Positions 42,342-52,837 of a DNA stretch of 64,000 nt are shown in pieces. The notes beneath the pieces are model-generated. The model had not been told where the DNA came from. It saw only the letters and a program-made list of their open reading frames with translations, and made no database searches. The stretch's first letter is position 1. The number at the start of each line of letters is the position of its first letter. The position numbers were made by a program, and so were the translations under genes. Source of the DNA: Inquilinus sp. Marseille-Q2685 (lineage in GTDB: Bacteria > Pseudomonadota > Alphaproteobacteria > DSM-16000 > Inquilinaceae); NCBI RefSeq assembly GCF_916619195.1, contig NZ_CAKAKL010000010.1, positions 1 through 64,000 on the forward strand. Direction: 5' to 3'.

Positions 42342-43496
42342 ATGCAGCTCCGTTTCCTGGCCCTCCCCGCCGCCCTGGCGCTGGCCGCCGGCCTGGCCGC
42401 GGCGCCGCCGGCCCGGGCCCAGGCCCAGTCCGACAAGCTGGAAGACTTCATGATCATGGATGTCTGCGTCGACCAGCACGACCGGATCGAGCCGGCGCTG
42501 GTGCCGGGCGACCGCGACTGCACCCGGCGCCGCAACATCCGCGCCGGCGAGGCCGTGCCCTACCACCTGCACAACTACCCGGGGCCGGGCGCGCCCTGCC
42601 CGCAGCGCCTGGGCACGGTGTCGAAGGACAACATCCCGATCGAGAAGCGCGGCGTCACCCGCATCGTCAGCTTCTACGACCGCGGCGTCGACCACAGCTG
42701 CCCGGACGCCGACCCGGGGGCGCCCAGCTTCGGCAAGCTCGACACCGGCCGCGAGGGCGGGTCGGTGCAATGGGTCGACGAGCGCTGGGGCTACATCATG
42801 GGCAGCTGGAGCCCGGTCGCGCTGTCCTACTGGCTGACCCCGTCCTGCGCAGGCGCGCCCGACACCTCCGGCCGGTTCCGCTATGGCTGGGTGATCGGCC
42901 CGGCGACGCTGCCGCCCGAGGGCCAGGGCGGCTTCGAGACGTTCCAGAGCAAGCTGGTCACCGCCAAGGACGGCGGCGAGCCGGAGGCCGGCTGCCCGAA
43001 GCGCTTCGCCCGCCCCTTCACCCTGTGGATGCGCGACCGCTTCACCTACAAGGACGGCAAGTCGCTGGACACCCTGATCTCGCTGCGCTTCTCCAGCTCC
43101 AGCAAGGACGGCCAGGGGCCGGGCCCGGCGACCCAGGTCGAGATCACCTACTGGACCAAGGAGTTCGGCCTGACCCGCTGGGAGAAATGGGCCCGCGGCG
43201 ACTGGGTCCATCCGCGCAACCGGCAGGCCGCGGCCACGCTGGGCAAGACGCTGTTCGAGCGCGACACCTGCAGCCCGCCCTACAGCTTCCGCAGCAGCCC
43301 GGTGCCGGAGCTGACGATCAGCGACAGCGGCAGCCGGGACGATTACAGCCGGACCCTGACCGACACGCGGACGGGCGAATCCCACAACTGGCACATGTCG
43401 CTGTGCAGTGACTACACCAACATCGTCAAGGATGCCGACGGCGGCCTCGTCCCGCCCTGGGGACAGGCGCTGAGCAACATCTTCTGGGCGGAGTAG
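42342..43496 (+). CDS. Secreted protein of unknown function
   Basis: 384 residues. The ATG at 42342 (AGAGG 7-8 bases upstream) opens a classical signal peptide, MQLRFLALPAALALAAGLAA, with likely cleavage after ARAQA. The mature protein has many Trp/Tyr and several Cys (CVDQHD, CTRR, CPQRLG, CPDAD, CSDYTN), suggesting disulfides in the periplasm or outside. Segments such as VQWVDERWGYIMGSWSPVAL and FTYKDGKSLDTLISLRFSSS look beta-rich. Family not recognised. Its position among capsule genes suggests a role in polysaccharide handling at the surface, which is inference. Confidence 0.82.
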   Translation: MQLRFLALPAALALAAGLAAAPPARAQAQSDKLEDFMIMDVCVDQHDRIEPALVPGDRDCTRRRNIRAGEAVPYHLHNYPGPGAPCPQRLGTVSKDNIPIEKRGVTRIVSFYDRGVDHSCPDADPGAPSFGKLDTGREGGSVQWVDERWGYIMGSWSPVALSYWLTPSCAGAPDTSGRFRYGWVIGPATLPPEGQGGFETFQSKLVTAKDGGEPEAGCPKRFARPFTLWMRDRFTYKDGKSLDTLISLRFSSSSKDGQGPGPATQVEITYWTKEFGLTRWEKWARGDWVHPRNRQAAATLGKTLFERDTCSPPYSFRSSPVPELTISDSGSRDDYSRTLTDTRTGESHNWHMSLCSDYTNIVKDADGGLVPPWGQALSNIFWAE

Positions 43497-43530
43497 CTGG
43501 ACGGAACAGCCCGCCGCGGGCGTCCGGCGC

Positions 43531-43552
43531 TCGAAGCGCGATCGCGCTTCGA
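43531..43552. repeat. Perfect 22-base palindrome
   Basis: TCGAAGCGCGA/TCGCGCTTCGA centred between 43541 and 43542, in the gap between the convergent secreted-protein and MucR genes. A perfect self-complementary site; it may be part of the termination region or a protein-binding site. Confidence 0.45.
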
Positions 43553-43563
43553 CTCATAAGCCA

Positions 43564-43599
43564 ATTTGAACGGGAGCGCCTCGCGCTTCCCGTTCAAAT
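43564..43599. terminator. Bidirectional terminator-like hairpin
   Basis: ATTTGAACGGGAGCGC (43564-43579) pairs with GCGCTTCCCGTTCAAAT (43583-43599) with one bulged base and a 3-base loop. It lies 67 bases after the secreted-protein stop and 9 bases past the MucR stop on the opposite strand. The outer A/T bases would serve in both directions. Confidence 0.55.
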
Positions 43600-43608
43600 C
43601 ATCCGGCT

Positions 43609-44262
43609 CTAGCGCCGGAAGCCGTCGGGCCGCGGCCCTTCCGAGCGGCGGCCGGACACCACCCCGGGCTTGACCCAGTCGAGCCGCAGCCCGGCGGGAG
43701 CGCCCCGGCGGTGCTGGCGGCGGGCCCGGCCCGCGCCGATCCGCCGGCTCTCCTCCTGCAGCCGCAGGGGAACCGGGTCGCGGCCGGCCCCGTCGGGCGG
43801 CGACGCCAGCCGCCGCCGCCAGGCCTGGCGCTCCTCATGCGACGGCGGCGGCACCATCGGATAGGCCGCGGGCAATCCCCAGCGCTGGCGATACTGGTCC
43901 GGGCTGAGCCCGTGCGCCGTGTCGAGGTGGCGGCCGAGGTCGCGGCAGACCCGGCCGTCCTCGAGGCAGATCAGGAAGCCGAGCCCGATGGTCTCCGGCA
44001 GCGGCACCGGCGGCATCCGCTGCGGCTCGGCGGCGTGGGGGATCTTCCGCGCCCGGGCGCGCGGCGGTTCGGACAGATCGTCGAACGCCGCCAGGATTTT
44101 CCGGATCAGCGTGGGATCCTCGGGCGCGGCTGCGGGCTGGCGTGACCGGAAGGCCCGCGCGATCTGGGCTGCGAAGTCCCGGTGATGCGACAGCGACCGC
44201 CGCAGATCCATGTCCATCCCGATCTGCTTCCGGCTCGCCTCATCAAGCTGGTCAACTCGCAT
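43609..44262 (-). CDS. MucR/Ros-family regulator with intact zinc site
   Basis: 217 residues. The central MucR domain reads ICLEDGRVCRDLGRHLDTAHGLSPDQYRQRWGLPAAYPMVPP, with candidate zinc ligands Cys99, Asp102, His112 and His117 (CxxD-HxxxxH, as in some family members). A variable N-terminus and a basic, Arg-rich C-terminal tail flank it. MucR proteins bind AT-rich DNA and repress or activate exopolysaccharide genes in alphaproteobacteria. The start ATG at 44262 is fixed by GAGGG 8 bases upstream. Position beside the capsule locus supports control of that locus. Confidence 0.9.
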   Translation of the reverse strand: MRVDQLDEASRKQIGMDMDLRRSLSHHRDFAAQIARAFRSRQPAAAPEDPTLIRKILAAFDDLSEPPRARARKIPHAAEPQRMPPVPLPETIGLGFLICLEDGRVCRDLGRHLDTAHGLSPDQYRQRWGLPAAYPMVPPPSHEERQAWRRRLASPPDGAGRDPVPLRLQEESRRIGAGRARRQHRRGAPAGLRLDWVKPGVVSGRRSEGPRPDGFRR

Positions 44263-45033
44263 TCGTTCGTCCCTCTGACGCACAGCTCCGAGGCCGGCCG
44301 GGCACACCGGAATCGCTGTCGGCAAAGGCTCGCGAAGGCGCTGTCCCCACCAACCCCACGATTCCATGGCCGGCCAGCCGACCGACATGGTTTCCCCCTC
44401 CCTGAATACCCTGTCTTGATTGCGACGCGGCCGCGCATACCTGGATATTCTACGATCCGAATCGCGAAATCAGCGTATCAGCAAGCGCGCGACAGGTTAA
44501 TCCTTAAAAACTATTGCGGAAGTCCATTTTAAGTGAAATCGGCCGCCTTGAGCCCTGCCGTCGGTCTGACGCGAAGAGGCGGCCGGATGTTCCGCGCCCC
44601 TGGAATCCTCCCGGATTCCCGATATCCGAGCCTCTCCGAAGATTCGTCATCGCGGGTATCGTGAAAATATGCGGAGATTTCGATGCAAACGCTCGCGAGA
44701 TCTGGCCACGATCCGCCGAATAGGCCGCGGCAGGCGCCGCCCGGACGGGCCGCAGCCCGGTCCTACAACCCACGGATTGCAGTGTCGCCGGCGATCGACA
44801 GGGAATCGAGACGATCTCCCCGGCCGTCCCGCCCCCGAAAACCGGCATTTATGCCGCAGGCACTATATCGCGGCAGCCTTGCGTTATCATCTTGCGGAAA
44901 TCGCACGAAACATCCTAAAATTGAAACTAGATTCTTTGCCATCCAGTGGAGGGAGGCGATTCGAATCCTTCGGCGGCCGCATTTTAACCGCGCCACGCCG
45001 ACCCGGACGGATCGCTAACTAAGAAAGAGCGCC
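44263..45033. other. 771-base intergenic region, no gene seen
   Basis: This lies between the divergent MucR-family genes. Parts are AT-enriched (about 44430-44540 and 44855-44945), consistent with promoters and with autoregulatory MucR binding to T-rich DNA. Frames open here are short, lack ribosome-binding sites and have no coding character. I see no tRNA or clear terminator. Confidence 0.4.
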
Positions 45034-45588
45034 ATGCCCCGCCCAAGCGAAACCGAGATCCTGAGGTTCACCAAAGAAATCGTCGTCGCCCACGTGTCCC
45101 GCAACACGCTCGACAGCGAAAGCCTGCTCGACCTGATCCGGAACGTCTACACCACCCTCAGCTCGACCCAGGGCCCGGCGGCCGAGGGCGAGATCGAGGG
45201 CGAGGCTGACCGTGCCGAGGCAAGCGGCGACGGTGCGGCCGAGGCCGGCCAGGACGTGACCGAGACGCATGCGGCGCCTCCGGTCCCGGCCGTGCCGATC
45301 GAGGAATCGGTCACCCCGGACTACATCGTCTGCCTGGAGGACGGCCGCCGCTTCAAGACCATGAAGCGCTGGCTGCGGGCGACCTACGGGCTGAGCCCGG
45401 AGCAGCACAAGGAGCGCTGGGGCCTGCCGGCGGACTATCCGCTGACCGCGCCGAACTACACCAAGGCGAAATCGGCCGACGCCAAGCGCCAGGGCCTTGG
45501 CTCCGGCCGCCCCGCCCGCGTGGCCCGCGCCAGCCGGCCCGGCCGCCAGCGGATCGCGCGCCCGAGCGAGCAGAAGACCAAGCGCTGA
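45034..45588 (+). CDS. MucR/Ros-family regulator lacking zinc-ligand histidines
   Basis: 184 residues. Typical MucR N-terminus (EILRFTKEIVVAHVSRNTL... LLDLIRNVYTTLSS), an acidic linker, then YIVCLEDGRRFKTMKRWLRATYGLSPEQHKERWGLPADYPLTAPNY. At the positions of the two zinc-binding histidines it has Trp113 and Tyr118; Cys100 and Asp103 remain. The C-terminus is strongly basic. Zinc-independent Ros/MucR variants are known in Mesorhizobium (the Ml proteins), so it may still bind DNA. Probably a regulator of polysaccharide genes acting with or against the paralogue at 43609. Confidence 0.92.
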   Translation: MPRPSETEILRFTKEIVVAHVSRNTLDSESLLDLIRNVYTTLSSTQGPAAEGEIEGEADRAEASGDGAAEAGQDVTETHAAPPVPAVPIEESVTPDYIVCLEDGRRFKTMKRWLRATYGLSPEQHKERWGLPADYPLTAPNYTKAKSADAKRQGLGSGRPARVARASRPGRQRIARPSEQKTKR

Positions 45589-45757
45589 GCCTGCGCACCG
45601 GCCGCTGCGGGACGCGGCCGGACCGGGATCGAGCGCTTCGGACGGCATGCGCCTGAGCGCCGGCCGGCGTGACCGTGCCCGGCACGGAGTTCGGACTCGA
45701 CAGAACCGCGCTTTGTTCTATATTCGTTCCAAGTCGTTCACCACGACCTGGACCGTC

Positions 45758-46321
45758 ATGGGGCATATCCAGCAACTGGCTTTCGCGCTCGGGCCGATCG
45801 AGACCAAGCCGGCCGCGCCGGCGCGGCCCCGCGCTGCCGGACGACCGGCGAGGGCGGCGGCGCCATCGGCGCAGCCGCTGCTGCCGGACGTCCCTGCCGC
45901 CCTCGCCGCAGCAACCGCTCCGGCGGTCGCTGCCGCCCCTGCCGCCCCGGCCCGGGCATCGCCCCCCTTACCCGTCGCGGACGGGCCGGCTTCCGGCTCG
46001 ATGCCCGGCGCTCCGGCGCCCCTGGTCGTCGAAAGGCCGCTGTCCGACGACGCGGCGCCGTCGCCGGTCAAGGCGGCCCTTTATCTGGTGATCGGCTTCG
46101 CGCGGGGGCGCGAGCGGCGGCGCGGGTGGCAGCGCCTGACGGAACAGGGCTTCGCCAGCCGGCGCCTGGCCGAGGAGCACGCGGCGCGGCTGCTGGCGCG
46201 CGGCCGCGCCGATGGCGCCCTCCTGGCCCGGCAGGAGCTCACGGCCGACATGGATGCAGCGGAGGAGCCGGTGCTTCTGGCGCGCTTCGGTGACCTGCCG
46301 GCCGAGTTGCTGGAGGGCTGA
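45758..46321 (+). CDS. Unknown protein with Ala/Pro-rich N-terminus
   Basis: 187 residues from ATG 45758 (MGHIQQLAFALGP), with only a weak ribosome-binding site. Residues ~15-105 are Ala/Pro-rich and probably disordered. The C-terminal ~75 residues look folded: KAALYLVIGFARGRERRRGWQRLTEQGFASRRLAEEHAARLLARGR, with conserved-looking 'GFASRRLAEEHAARLL'. No signal or membrane segment is clear. Family not recognised. A terminator hairpin follows immediately. Confidence 0.65.
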   Translation: MGHIQQLAFALGPIETKPAAPARPRAAGRPARAAAPSAQPLLPDVPAALAAATAPAVAAAPAAPARASPPLPVADGPASGSMPGAPAPLVVERPLSDDAAPSPVKAALYLVIGFARGRERRRGWQRLTEQGFASRRLAEEHAARLLARGRADGALLARQELTADMDAAEEPVLLARFGDLPAELLEG

Positions 46322-46327
46322 CGCAGG

Positions 46328-46350
46328 AAGGGCGCCGCAAGGGCGCCCTT
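46328..46350. terminator. Terminator hairpin between convergent genes
   Basis: AAGGGCGCC (46328-46336) / GGCGCCCTT (46342-46350), 5-base loop, then GTCTGT. It lies between the stop of the unknown gene at 46321 and the ECF sigma stop at 46380. Confidence 0.6.
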
Positions 46351-46379
46351 GTCTGTCGCAAGATTGGCGCTCGTGCCGG

Positions 46380-46880
46380 TCAGTGCACGCCGCTCAGTTG
46401 CCGCAGGCTCTGCCGCGCCCGCCCCAGGCGGGACCGGATGGTGCCGACCGGCACGCCGAGCGCGTCCGCCGCCTCGTCATAGGAGGCGCCGCCCACCGCC
46501 ACGACCTCGAGCACCTCGCGGTGGTCATGGCTGAGCCGCGACCAGGAGTCCTGAATGCGGGCGATCTCCACCCTCTGCTCCTGGTTGACCGGGACCGCGA
46601 TCTCGCACTCCTCCACCGGGAACTGGCCGGCGGCGCGATTGGCGGGCCCGACGAATTTCGACAGGAAGATCCGGCGCATCATCACCACCAGCCAGGCCAT
46701 CAGATTGGTGCCGGGCTGCCAGAGATGGAACTTGCAGTAGGCCCGCATCAGCGTTTCCTGCAGCAGGTCCTCCGCATCCACCGGATCGCGGGTCAACGAG
46801 GCCGCATAGCGCCGGAGGTCCGGCATCCGCGGCGACACCAGGGACGTGAAGTTGGCGGACGGGTCGATCCTGTTCGTCAT
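46380..46880 (-). CDS. ECF sigma factor, EcfG-like (general stress response)
   Basis: 166 residues. Sigma region 2: LRRYAASLTRDPVDAEDLLQETLMRAY and WQPGTNLMAWLVVMMRRIFLSKF. Region 4: LSHDHREVLEVVAVGGASYDEAADALGVPVGTIRSRLGRARQSL. The 'PGTNL-AWL' and 'GASYDEAA...VGTIRSR' wording matches ECF15/EcfG, the alphaproteobacterial general stress sigma factor. The ATG at 46880 has AAGGG 7 bases upstream; a longer in-frame start at 47027 would lie inside the promoter described next. No NepR/PhyR gene is adjacent, so it may be an accessory EcfG paralogue. Confidence 0.88.
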   Translation of the reverse strand: MTNRIDPSANFTSLVSPRMPDLRRYAASLTRDPVDAEDLLQETLMRAYCKFHLWQPGTNLMAWLVVMMRRIFLSKFVGPANRAAGQFPVEECEIAVPVNQEQRVEIARIQDSWSRLSHDHREVLEVVAVGGASYDEAADALGVPVGTIRSRLGRARQSLRQLSGVH

Positions 46881-47551
46881 TCTCCCACCCTTTCCTGCCC
46901 GGCCGCCGCCGGCGGCGGGCAAAGTCTCTCCGTCTCCGGAATCGAGGCCCAACCCCTCCTCCGGATGATGCGCAATGATCAGACGATCGATTGCCTCTTC
47001 GGCGTGAACTGGTGATGAAACGCCCAACTACTTTCCATGTTCCGACAAATTTCTGCCGAAAAATCGCCTTGCCCTCCGGTATCCATCGGCGCCGCATCCT
47101 CCGGCACGCTGCATATCGCCGTTTCGCTTCGCCGTCTCTAACATTTGATAAGAGAAAAAATAGTTCATCAAGTCAGACGATTACATCATTTGATATACAG
47201 CATACTGCGGTCGACACGAAAGGAAGGCCGCCGTACTTGACCCGAAGGAGACGCGGGATCGGTCCCGGCGATGGTTGAAAGCAGACGTCGCGGCACGGCT
47301 GCATAACCGCGTCCTGCGCCGGCGGAAGCACTCGCAGCCGATTGAGCTTCGGGCCGTAAACAATCGTCAGACAAAGGGATTCCGGCTTCCGCAGCCCCGG
47401 CCGCTTGGCGTATGGAGTCGATACGCCGCCGGGCCGCTTGGCTCGGCTGGACCGTCGAGGTTCGGGCCTGGCCCCACCAAGATCCGCCGCGTTCGACGGC
47501 GGAGAATGCCTGCGCGTTCGCGCGGGCGTCGAACAGGAGAAGGCATAGGGA
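46881..47551. other. Divergent intergenic region, sigma gene / sugar ABC operon
   Basis: 671 bases. It contains the EcfG-type promoter at 47019-47043 on the minus strand and an AT-rich tract at about 47140-47205 (GATAAGAGAAAAAATAG, CATTTGATATACAGC), a good candidate for the plus-strand promoter. No gene or RNA is supported. The frames opening here lack ribosome-binding sites. Confidence 0.35.
47019..47043 (-). promoter_or_regulatory. Sigma-EcfG type promoter GGAAC-N16-CGTT
   Basis: On the minus strand GGAAC (47043-47039) is followed after exactly 16 bases by CGTT (47022-47019). This is the established EcfG (general stress response) consensus. It points at the ECF sigma gene starting at 46880, leaving a leader of about 130 bases. 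Confidence 0.65.
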
Positions 47552-48823
47552 ATGCTCAAGACGTATCTGACGGCGACGGCGGCGAGCCTTCTGGCGCTCA
47601 CGGCCGCGGCCTATGCCCCCTCCGCGGCCGCGCAGGCCAAGGAGGAGGTCGAGGTGATGCACTGGTGGACCTCCGGCGGCGAGGCGGCCGCCCTCAACGT
47701 CCTGAAGGAGCAGTTGCAGAAGGAAGGCGTGTCCTGGAAGGATGCGCCGGTGGCCGGCGGCGGCGGCGATGCGGCGATGACCGCGCTGCGGGCGCGGGTG
47801 ACGGCCGGCGACAAGCCGACTTCGGTGCAGCTTCTCGGCCTGTCGGTTCACGACTGGGCGGCGGAAGGCGTGCTGGCCGACCTGACCCCGCTGGCGGAGA
47901 AGGAGCATTGGGCCGACCATATCCCGCCGGCCATCCAGGCCTTCTCGACCTATGAGGGCAAGTGGGTCGCGGCTCCGGTCAACATTCACCGCACCAACTG
48001 GCTGTGGATCAACAAGAAGCTGCTCGACAAGGTCGGCGGCAAGGCGCCGACCAACTGGGACGAGTTCCAGGCCCTGGCCAAGCAGTTCAAGGACGCCGGC
48101 GTTACGCCGCTGGCCCATGGCGGCCAGCCCTGGCAGGAATCGACCACCTTCGACGCCATCGTGGTCGCCGTCGGCGGCAACGACTTCTACAGACAAGCCT
48201 TCGTCGACCTCGACCCCGAGGCACTGGGCAGCGACACCATGCAGAAGGCGTTCGACCAGCTGCGTGTGCTGCGCGGCTGGGTCGACCCGAACTTCTCCGG
48301 CCGCGACTGGAACCTGGCCTCGGCCATGGTGATCAACGGCGAGGCCGGCATGCAGGTGATGGGCGACTGGGCCAAGGGCGAATTCATCAAGGCCGGGCTG
48401 AAGCCGGGCGTGGACATCGTCTGCGTGCCCTATCCGGGCAGCGAGAAGGCGTTCCTGTTCAACGCCGACCAGTTCGCCATGTTCAGCCTGGACGACAAGG
48501 CCCGGCAGGACGCGCAGCTGAAGCTGGCCAGCGCCATCGAGAGCCCGAGCTTCCAGGAGAGCTTCAACCTGGTGAAGGGGTCGATCCCGGCCAACACCCA
48601 GGTGAAGCCGGACAAGTTCGACAGCTGCGGCCAGAAGTCGATGGCCGACCGCGATGCCTTCAAGGACACCGGCGGCATGCTGCCGAGCCTGGCGCACGGC
48701 CACGCCGCCTCGGCCGCGGTCAAGGGCGCGATCTACGACGTCGTCACCAACTTCTTCAACTCGAACCAGTCTTCCGCCGACGCGGCGAAGGCCCTGGTCG
48801 ACGCGGTGGCGCTCGCCAAGTAA
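47552..48823 (+). CDS. Sugar ABC importer, periplasmic binding protein (family 1)
   Basis: 423 residues with a signal peptide ([20 protein letters not shown], cleavage near SAAAQA). It is a family 1 carbohydrate-binding protein: [69 protein letters not shown] and [17 protein letters not shown]. Most similar in wording to glucose/mannose binding proteins of the Gts type. It is preceded by GGAGAAGG and leads the operon of two permeases, an ATPase and a Gfo/Idh oxidoreductase. Confidence 0.92.
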   Translation: MLKTYLTATAASLLALTAAAYAPSAAAQAKEEVEVMHWWTSGGEAAALNVLKEQLQKEGVSWKDAPVAGGGGDAAMTALRARVTAGDKPTSVQLLGLSVHDWAAEGVLADLTPLAEKEHWADHIPPAIQAFSTYEGKWVAAPVNIHRTNWLWINKKLLDKVGGKAPTNWDEFQALAKQFKDAGVTPLAHGGQPWQESTTFDAIVVAVGGNDFYRQAFVDLDPEALGSDTMQKAFDQLRVLRGWVDPNFSGRDWNLASAMVINGEAGMQVMGDWAKGEFIKAGLKPGVDIVCVPYPGSEKAFLFNADQFAMFSLDDKARQDAQLKLASAIESPSFQESFNLVKGSIPANTQVKPDKFDSCGQKSMADRDAFKDTGGMLPSLAHGHAASAAVKGAIYDVVTNFFNSNQSSADAAKALVDAVALAK

Positions 48824-48890
48824 CCCGCGCGCGGGGGCCGGCCGCCAGCCCCCGCCGCTTTTTCGCCCCTGCACATCCGAGGGCCTGCCG

Positions 48891-49811
48891 ATGGCCGTGA
48901 TCTCCGAGCCCGCAGCCGCGGGCCGCCGATCCCCATTCGATTGGCTCCAGACGATCCTGCCCAAGCTCGTTCTGGCGCCGTCCTTCGCCGTGACCATCGT
49001 CTGCGTCTACGGCTTCATCCTGTTCACGCTGTATCTGTCGATGACCAACTCGACGATGATGCCGCGTCTCGACAGCTGGGCCGGCCTCGTCCAGTACGAG
49101 AAGCTGTGGTCCGACCCGAAATGGACCATCTCGCTGGTCAACCTGGCGATCTACGGCGTGCTCTACATCGGCATCAGCACCGCGATCGGCCTGCTGCTGG
49201 CGATCCTGCTGGACCAGCGGATCCGGATCGAGGGGGCGCTGCGCACCATCTACCTGTACCCGATGGCGATCTCCTTCATCGTCACCGGCACCGCCTGGAA
49301 GTGGATCCTCAACCCCGGACTCGGCCTCGACAAGCTGATGCACGACCTGGGCTGGACCGGCTTCACCTTCGACTGGCTGATCAACGGCGACATGGCGATC
49401 TACACCGTCGTCATCGCCGGCGTCTGGCAGTCCTCCGGCTTCGTCATGGCGATGTTCCTGGCGGGGCTGCGCGGGGTGGACAGCGACATCCTGAAGGCGG
49501 CCGCGATCGATGGCGCCACCCTGCCGCAGACCTACCGGCGGATCATCATCCCGCTGATGCGGCCGGTGTTCCTGTCGGCCTTCGTGGTCTCGGCCCATCT
49601 GGCGATCAAGAGCTTCGACCTGGTGATGGCGCTGACGGCGGGCGGCCCCGGCACCTCGACCTGGATGCCGGCCTTGTACATGTACAACCTGACCTTCACC
49701 CGCAACCAGATGGGGCTGGGCGCCGCCAGCGCCGTGATCATGCTGGCCACGATCAGCGCGATCATCGTGCCCTATCTCTATTCCGAGCTGCGGGGTGCCC
49801 GCCGTGACTGA
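48891..49811 (+). CDS. Sugar ABC importer permease 1 (MalF-type)
   Basis: 306 residues, six or so membrane spans (KLVLAPSFAVTIVCVYGFIL; SLVNLAIYGVLYIGISTAIGLLLAILL; ISFIVTGTAWKWILNP; and others). The EAA-type cytoplasmic loop is AAAIDGATLPQTYRRIIIPLM, which contacts the ATPase. ATG 48891 lies 67 bases after the binding-protein stop. It forms the inner-membrane channel with the second permease, whose start overlaps its stop. Confidence 0.92.
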   Translation: MAVISEPAAAGRRSPFDWLQTILPKLVLAPSFAVTIVCVYGFILFTLYLSMTNSTMMPRLDSWAGLVQYEKLWSDPKWTISLVNLAIYGVLYIGISTAIGLLLAILLDQRIRIEGALRTIYLYPMAISFIVTGTAWKWILNPGLGLDKLMHDLGWTGFTFDWLINGDMAIYTVVIAGVWQSSGFVMAMFLAGLRGVDSDILKAAAIDGATLPQTYRRIIIPLMRPVFLSAFVVSAHLAIKSFDLVMALTAGGPGTSTWMPALYMYNLTFTRNQMGLGAASAVIMLATISAIIVPYLYSELRGARRD

Positions 49812-50697
49812 TGCCGCATTGATGGTGCCCGGCCCGCGCTCGGGCCTGTCGGTGGCGCTGCGCTGGGGGCTCTTCGCCACCCTCGGCGTGTTCGCGCTGA
49901 TCTACCTGTTCCCGCTCTTCGTCATGATCGTCACCTCGCTGAAGACGCTGGACGAGGTGCGCGCCGGCAACCTGCTGTCGCTGCCGCAGCAGCCGACCGT
50001 GGAGCCCTGGGTCAGCGCCTGGAGCACCACCTGCGTCGGCCTGACCTGCGAGGGGCTGAAGGGCTATTTCCTGAACTCGATCCTGATGACGGTGCCGGCG
50101 GTCGCGATCTCGGCCGTGCTCGGCGCGCTGAACGGCTACGTCCTGACCAAGTGGCGGTTCCGCGGCGACGGCATCGTCTTCGCCCTGATCCTGTTCGGCT
50201 GCTTCATCCCGTTCCAGATCGTGCTGCTGCCGATGGCCCGGACGCTGGGCTTCCTGGGCCTCGCCTCCTCCACACCCGGGCTGATCTTCGTCCATGTGGT
50301 GTACGGGCTGTGCTTCACCACGCTGTTCTTCCGCAACTACTACGCCGCCTTCCCGAACGACCTGGTGAAGTCGGCGATGATCGACGGCGCCGGCTTCTTC
50401 CGCATCTTCTGGCGGATCCTGCTGCCGAACTCGATCCCGATCATCGTGGTGACGGTGATCTGGCAGTTCACCAATATCTGGAACGACTTCCTGTTCGGCG
50501 TGTCCTTCGCCGGCGGCGGCACCGCCATGCCGGTGACCGTGGCGCTGAACAACATCGTCAACAGCTCGACCGGGGTGAAGGAATACAACGTCCACATGGC
50601 CGCGGCGATCATCGCCGCGCTGCCGACGCTCGTCGTCTATGTGCTCGCCGGCCGCTATTTCGTGCGCGGCCTGATGGCGGGCGCGGTGAAGGGATAA
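49804..50697 (+). CDS. Sugar ABC importer permease 2 (MalG-type)
   Basis: 297 residues from GTG 49804 (GTG 49795 is also possible), overlapping the end of permease 1. Membrane spans include [60 protein letters not shown] and the C-terminal [21 protein letters not shown]. The EAA loop is [21 protein letters not shown]. It pairs with permease 1 as the translocation pore. The ATPase gene follows 7 bases later. Confidence 0.92.
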   Translation: MTDAALMVPGPRSGLSVALRWGLFATLGVFALIYLFPLFVMIVTSLKTLDEVRAGNLLSLPQQPTVEPWVSAWSTTCVGLTCEGLKGYFLNSILMTVPAVAISAVLGALNGYVLTKWRFRGDGIVFALILFGCFIPFQIVLLPMARTLGFLGLASSTPGLIFVHVVYGLCFTTLFFRNYYAAFPNDLVKSAMIDGAGFFRIFWRILLPNSIPIIVVTVIWQFTNIWNDFLFGVSFAGGGTAMPVTVALNNIVNSSTGVKEYNVHMAAAIIAALPTLVVYVLAGRYFVRGLMAGAVKG

Positions 50698-50704
50698 CCG
50701 CACC

Positions 50705-51813
<1,109 letters not shown>

Positions 51814-51817
<4 letters not shown>

Positions 51818-52833
51818 CCCTGCGCATCGGACTGATCGGCTACGGCCCCGCCGCGCGGGTGTTCCACGGCCCGCTGATTTCCGCCTGCCGCGGCGCCGAG
51901 CTGGCCGCGGTGGCGGTGCGCAGCCCGGAGAGCGTGACGGATGCGCCGCCCGGCCTGCCGGTCGTCAGCGTCGACGCGCTGCTGGCCGATCCGTCGGTCG
52001 AGGCGGTGGTGGTGGCGACGCCGAGCGGCAGCCACCACACCGTCGCCCGCCGGGCGCTCCTGGCCGGCAAGCATGTCGTGGTCGACAAGCCGGTCACGGT
52101 GACCGCGGCCGAGGCCGACGACCTGATCGCGCTGGCGGCGGAGCGGAAGCGGGTGCTGACCGTGTTCCACAACCGGCGCTGGGACGGCGACTTCCTGGCG
52201 TTGCGGGGCCTGATCGACGAGGGCCGGCTGGGCCGGGTTCTGTCCTTCGAATCCAACTACGACCGCTTCCGGCCGACCGTGCGGGCGCGCTGGCGCGAAC
52301 AGGCGGTGCCGGGATCGGGGCTGCATTACGACCTGGGATCGCACCTGATCGACCAGGCGCTGGTGCTGTTCGGCCGGCCGGATGTCGTGCGGGCCGAGCT
52401 GCGCGCCATCCGTCCGGGCGCCGAGGCGGTGGACGACGCCGTCTTCACCCTCGGCTTCGGCCCGGCCCGCGCCTTGCTGCGCTGCCGCATCCTGGTGGCG
52501 GAACCCGGGGCGCGGCTGGTGGTGCAGGGGGACCGCGCCACCTTCCGCAAGATGGAGATCGACCCGCAGGAGGACCATCTGCGCGCCGGCACGGCCCAGA
52601 CCGAGCCGGAGACCGGCTGGCTGACCATGGGGCAGGAGACGGGGAAGCCGGAGCCGCAGCGCCTGGCGATCCCTCCCGGCCGCTACGGCGCCTTCTATGA
52701 CGGCTTCGCCGCGGCGGTGCGCGACGGCGCCCCGCCGCCGGTCGACCCGCGCGACGGCCGCGACGTGATTCGGGTGATCGAGGCCGCGATCGAAAGCTCC
52801 GCCACCGGGCGCGACGTCCGGCTGGACTGGTAG
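51814..52833 (+). CDS. Gfo/Idh/MocA-family oxidoreductase
   Basis: 339 residues. N-terminal Rossmann domain [20 protein letters not shown] with the family's [31 protein letters not shown] (EKP-type motif here DKP). The C-terminal alpha/beta domain includes [15 protein letters not shown], where the catalytic His sits. It oxidises or reduces a sugar or cyclitol with NAD(P). Translational coupling to the importer ATPase (ATGA overlap) implies that its substrate is the imported sugar or a derivative. Confidence 0.93.
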
Positions 52834-52837
52834 GCTC

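Noticed and set aside
44669-45022. Overlapping plus-strand frames of 111-117 codons before the second MucR gene
   Set aside because: No ribosome-binding site, Arg/Pro-rich noise in both frames, and the region is AT-variable like a promoter.
47186-48997. Very long minus-strand open frame opposite the sugar-binding protein gene (and similar long shadows opposite the PKS, GH38 and ABC genes)
   Set aside because: High GC content keeps antisense frames open. These have Arg/Gly/Val-biased composition and lie exactly over genes with clear families.
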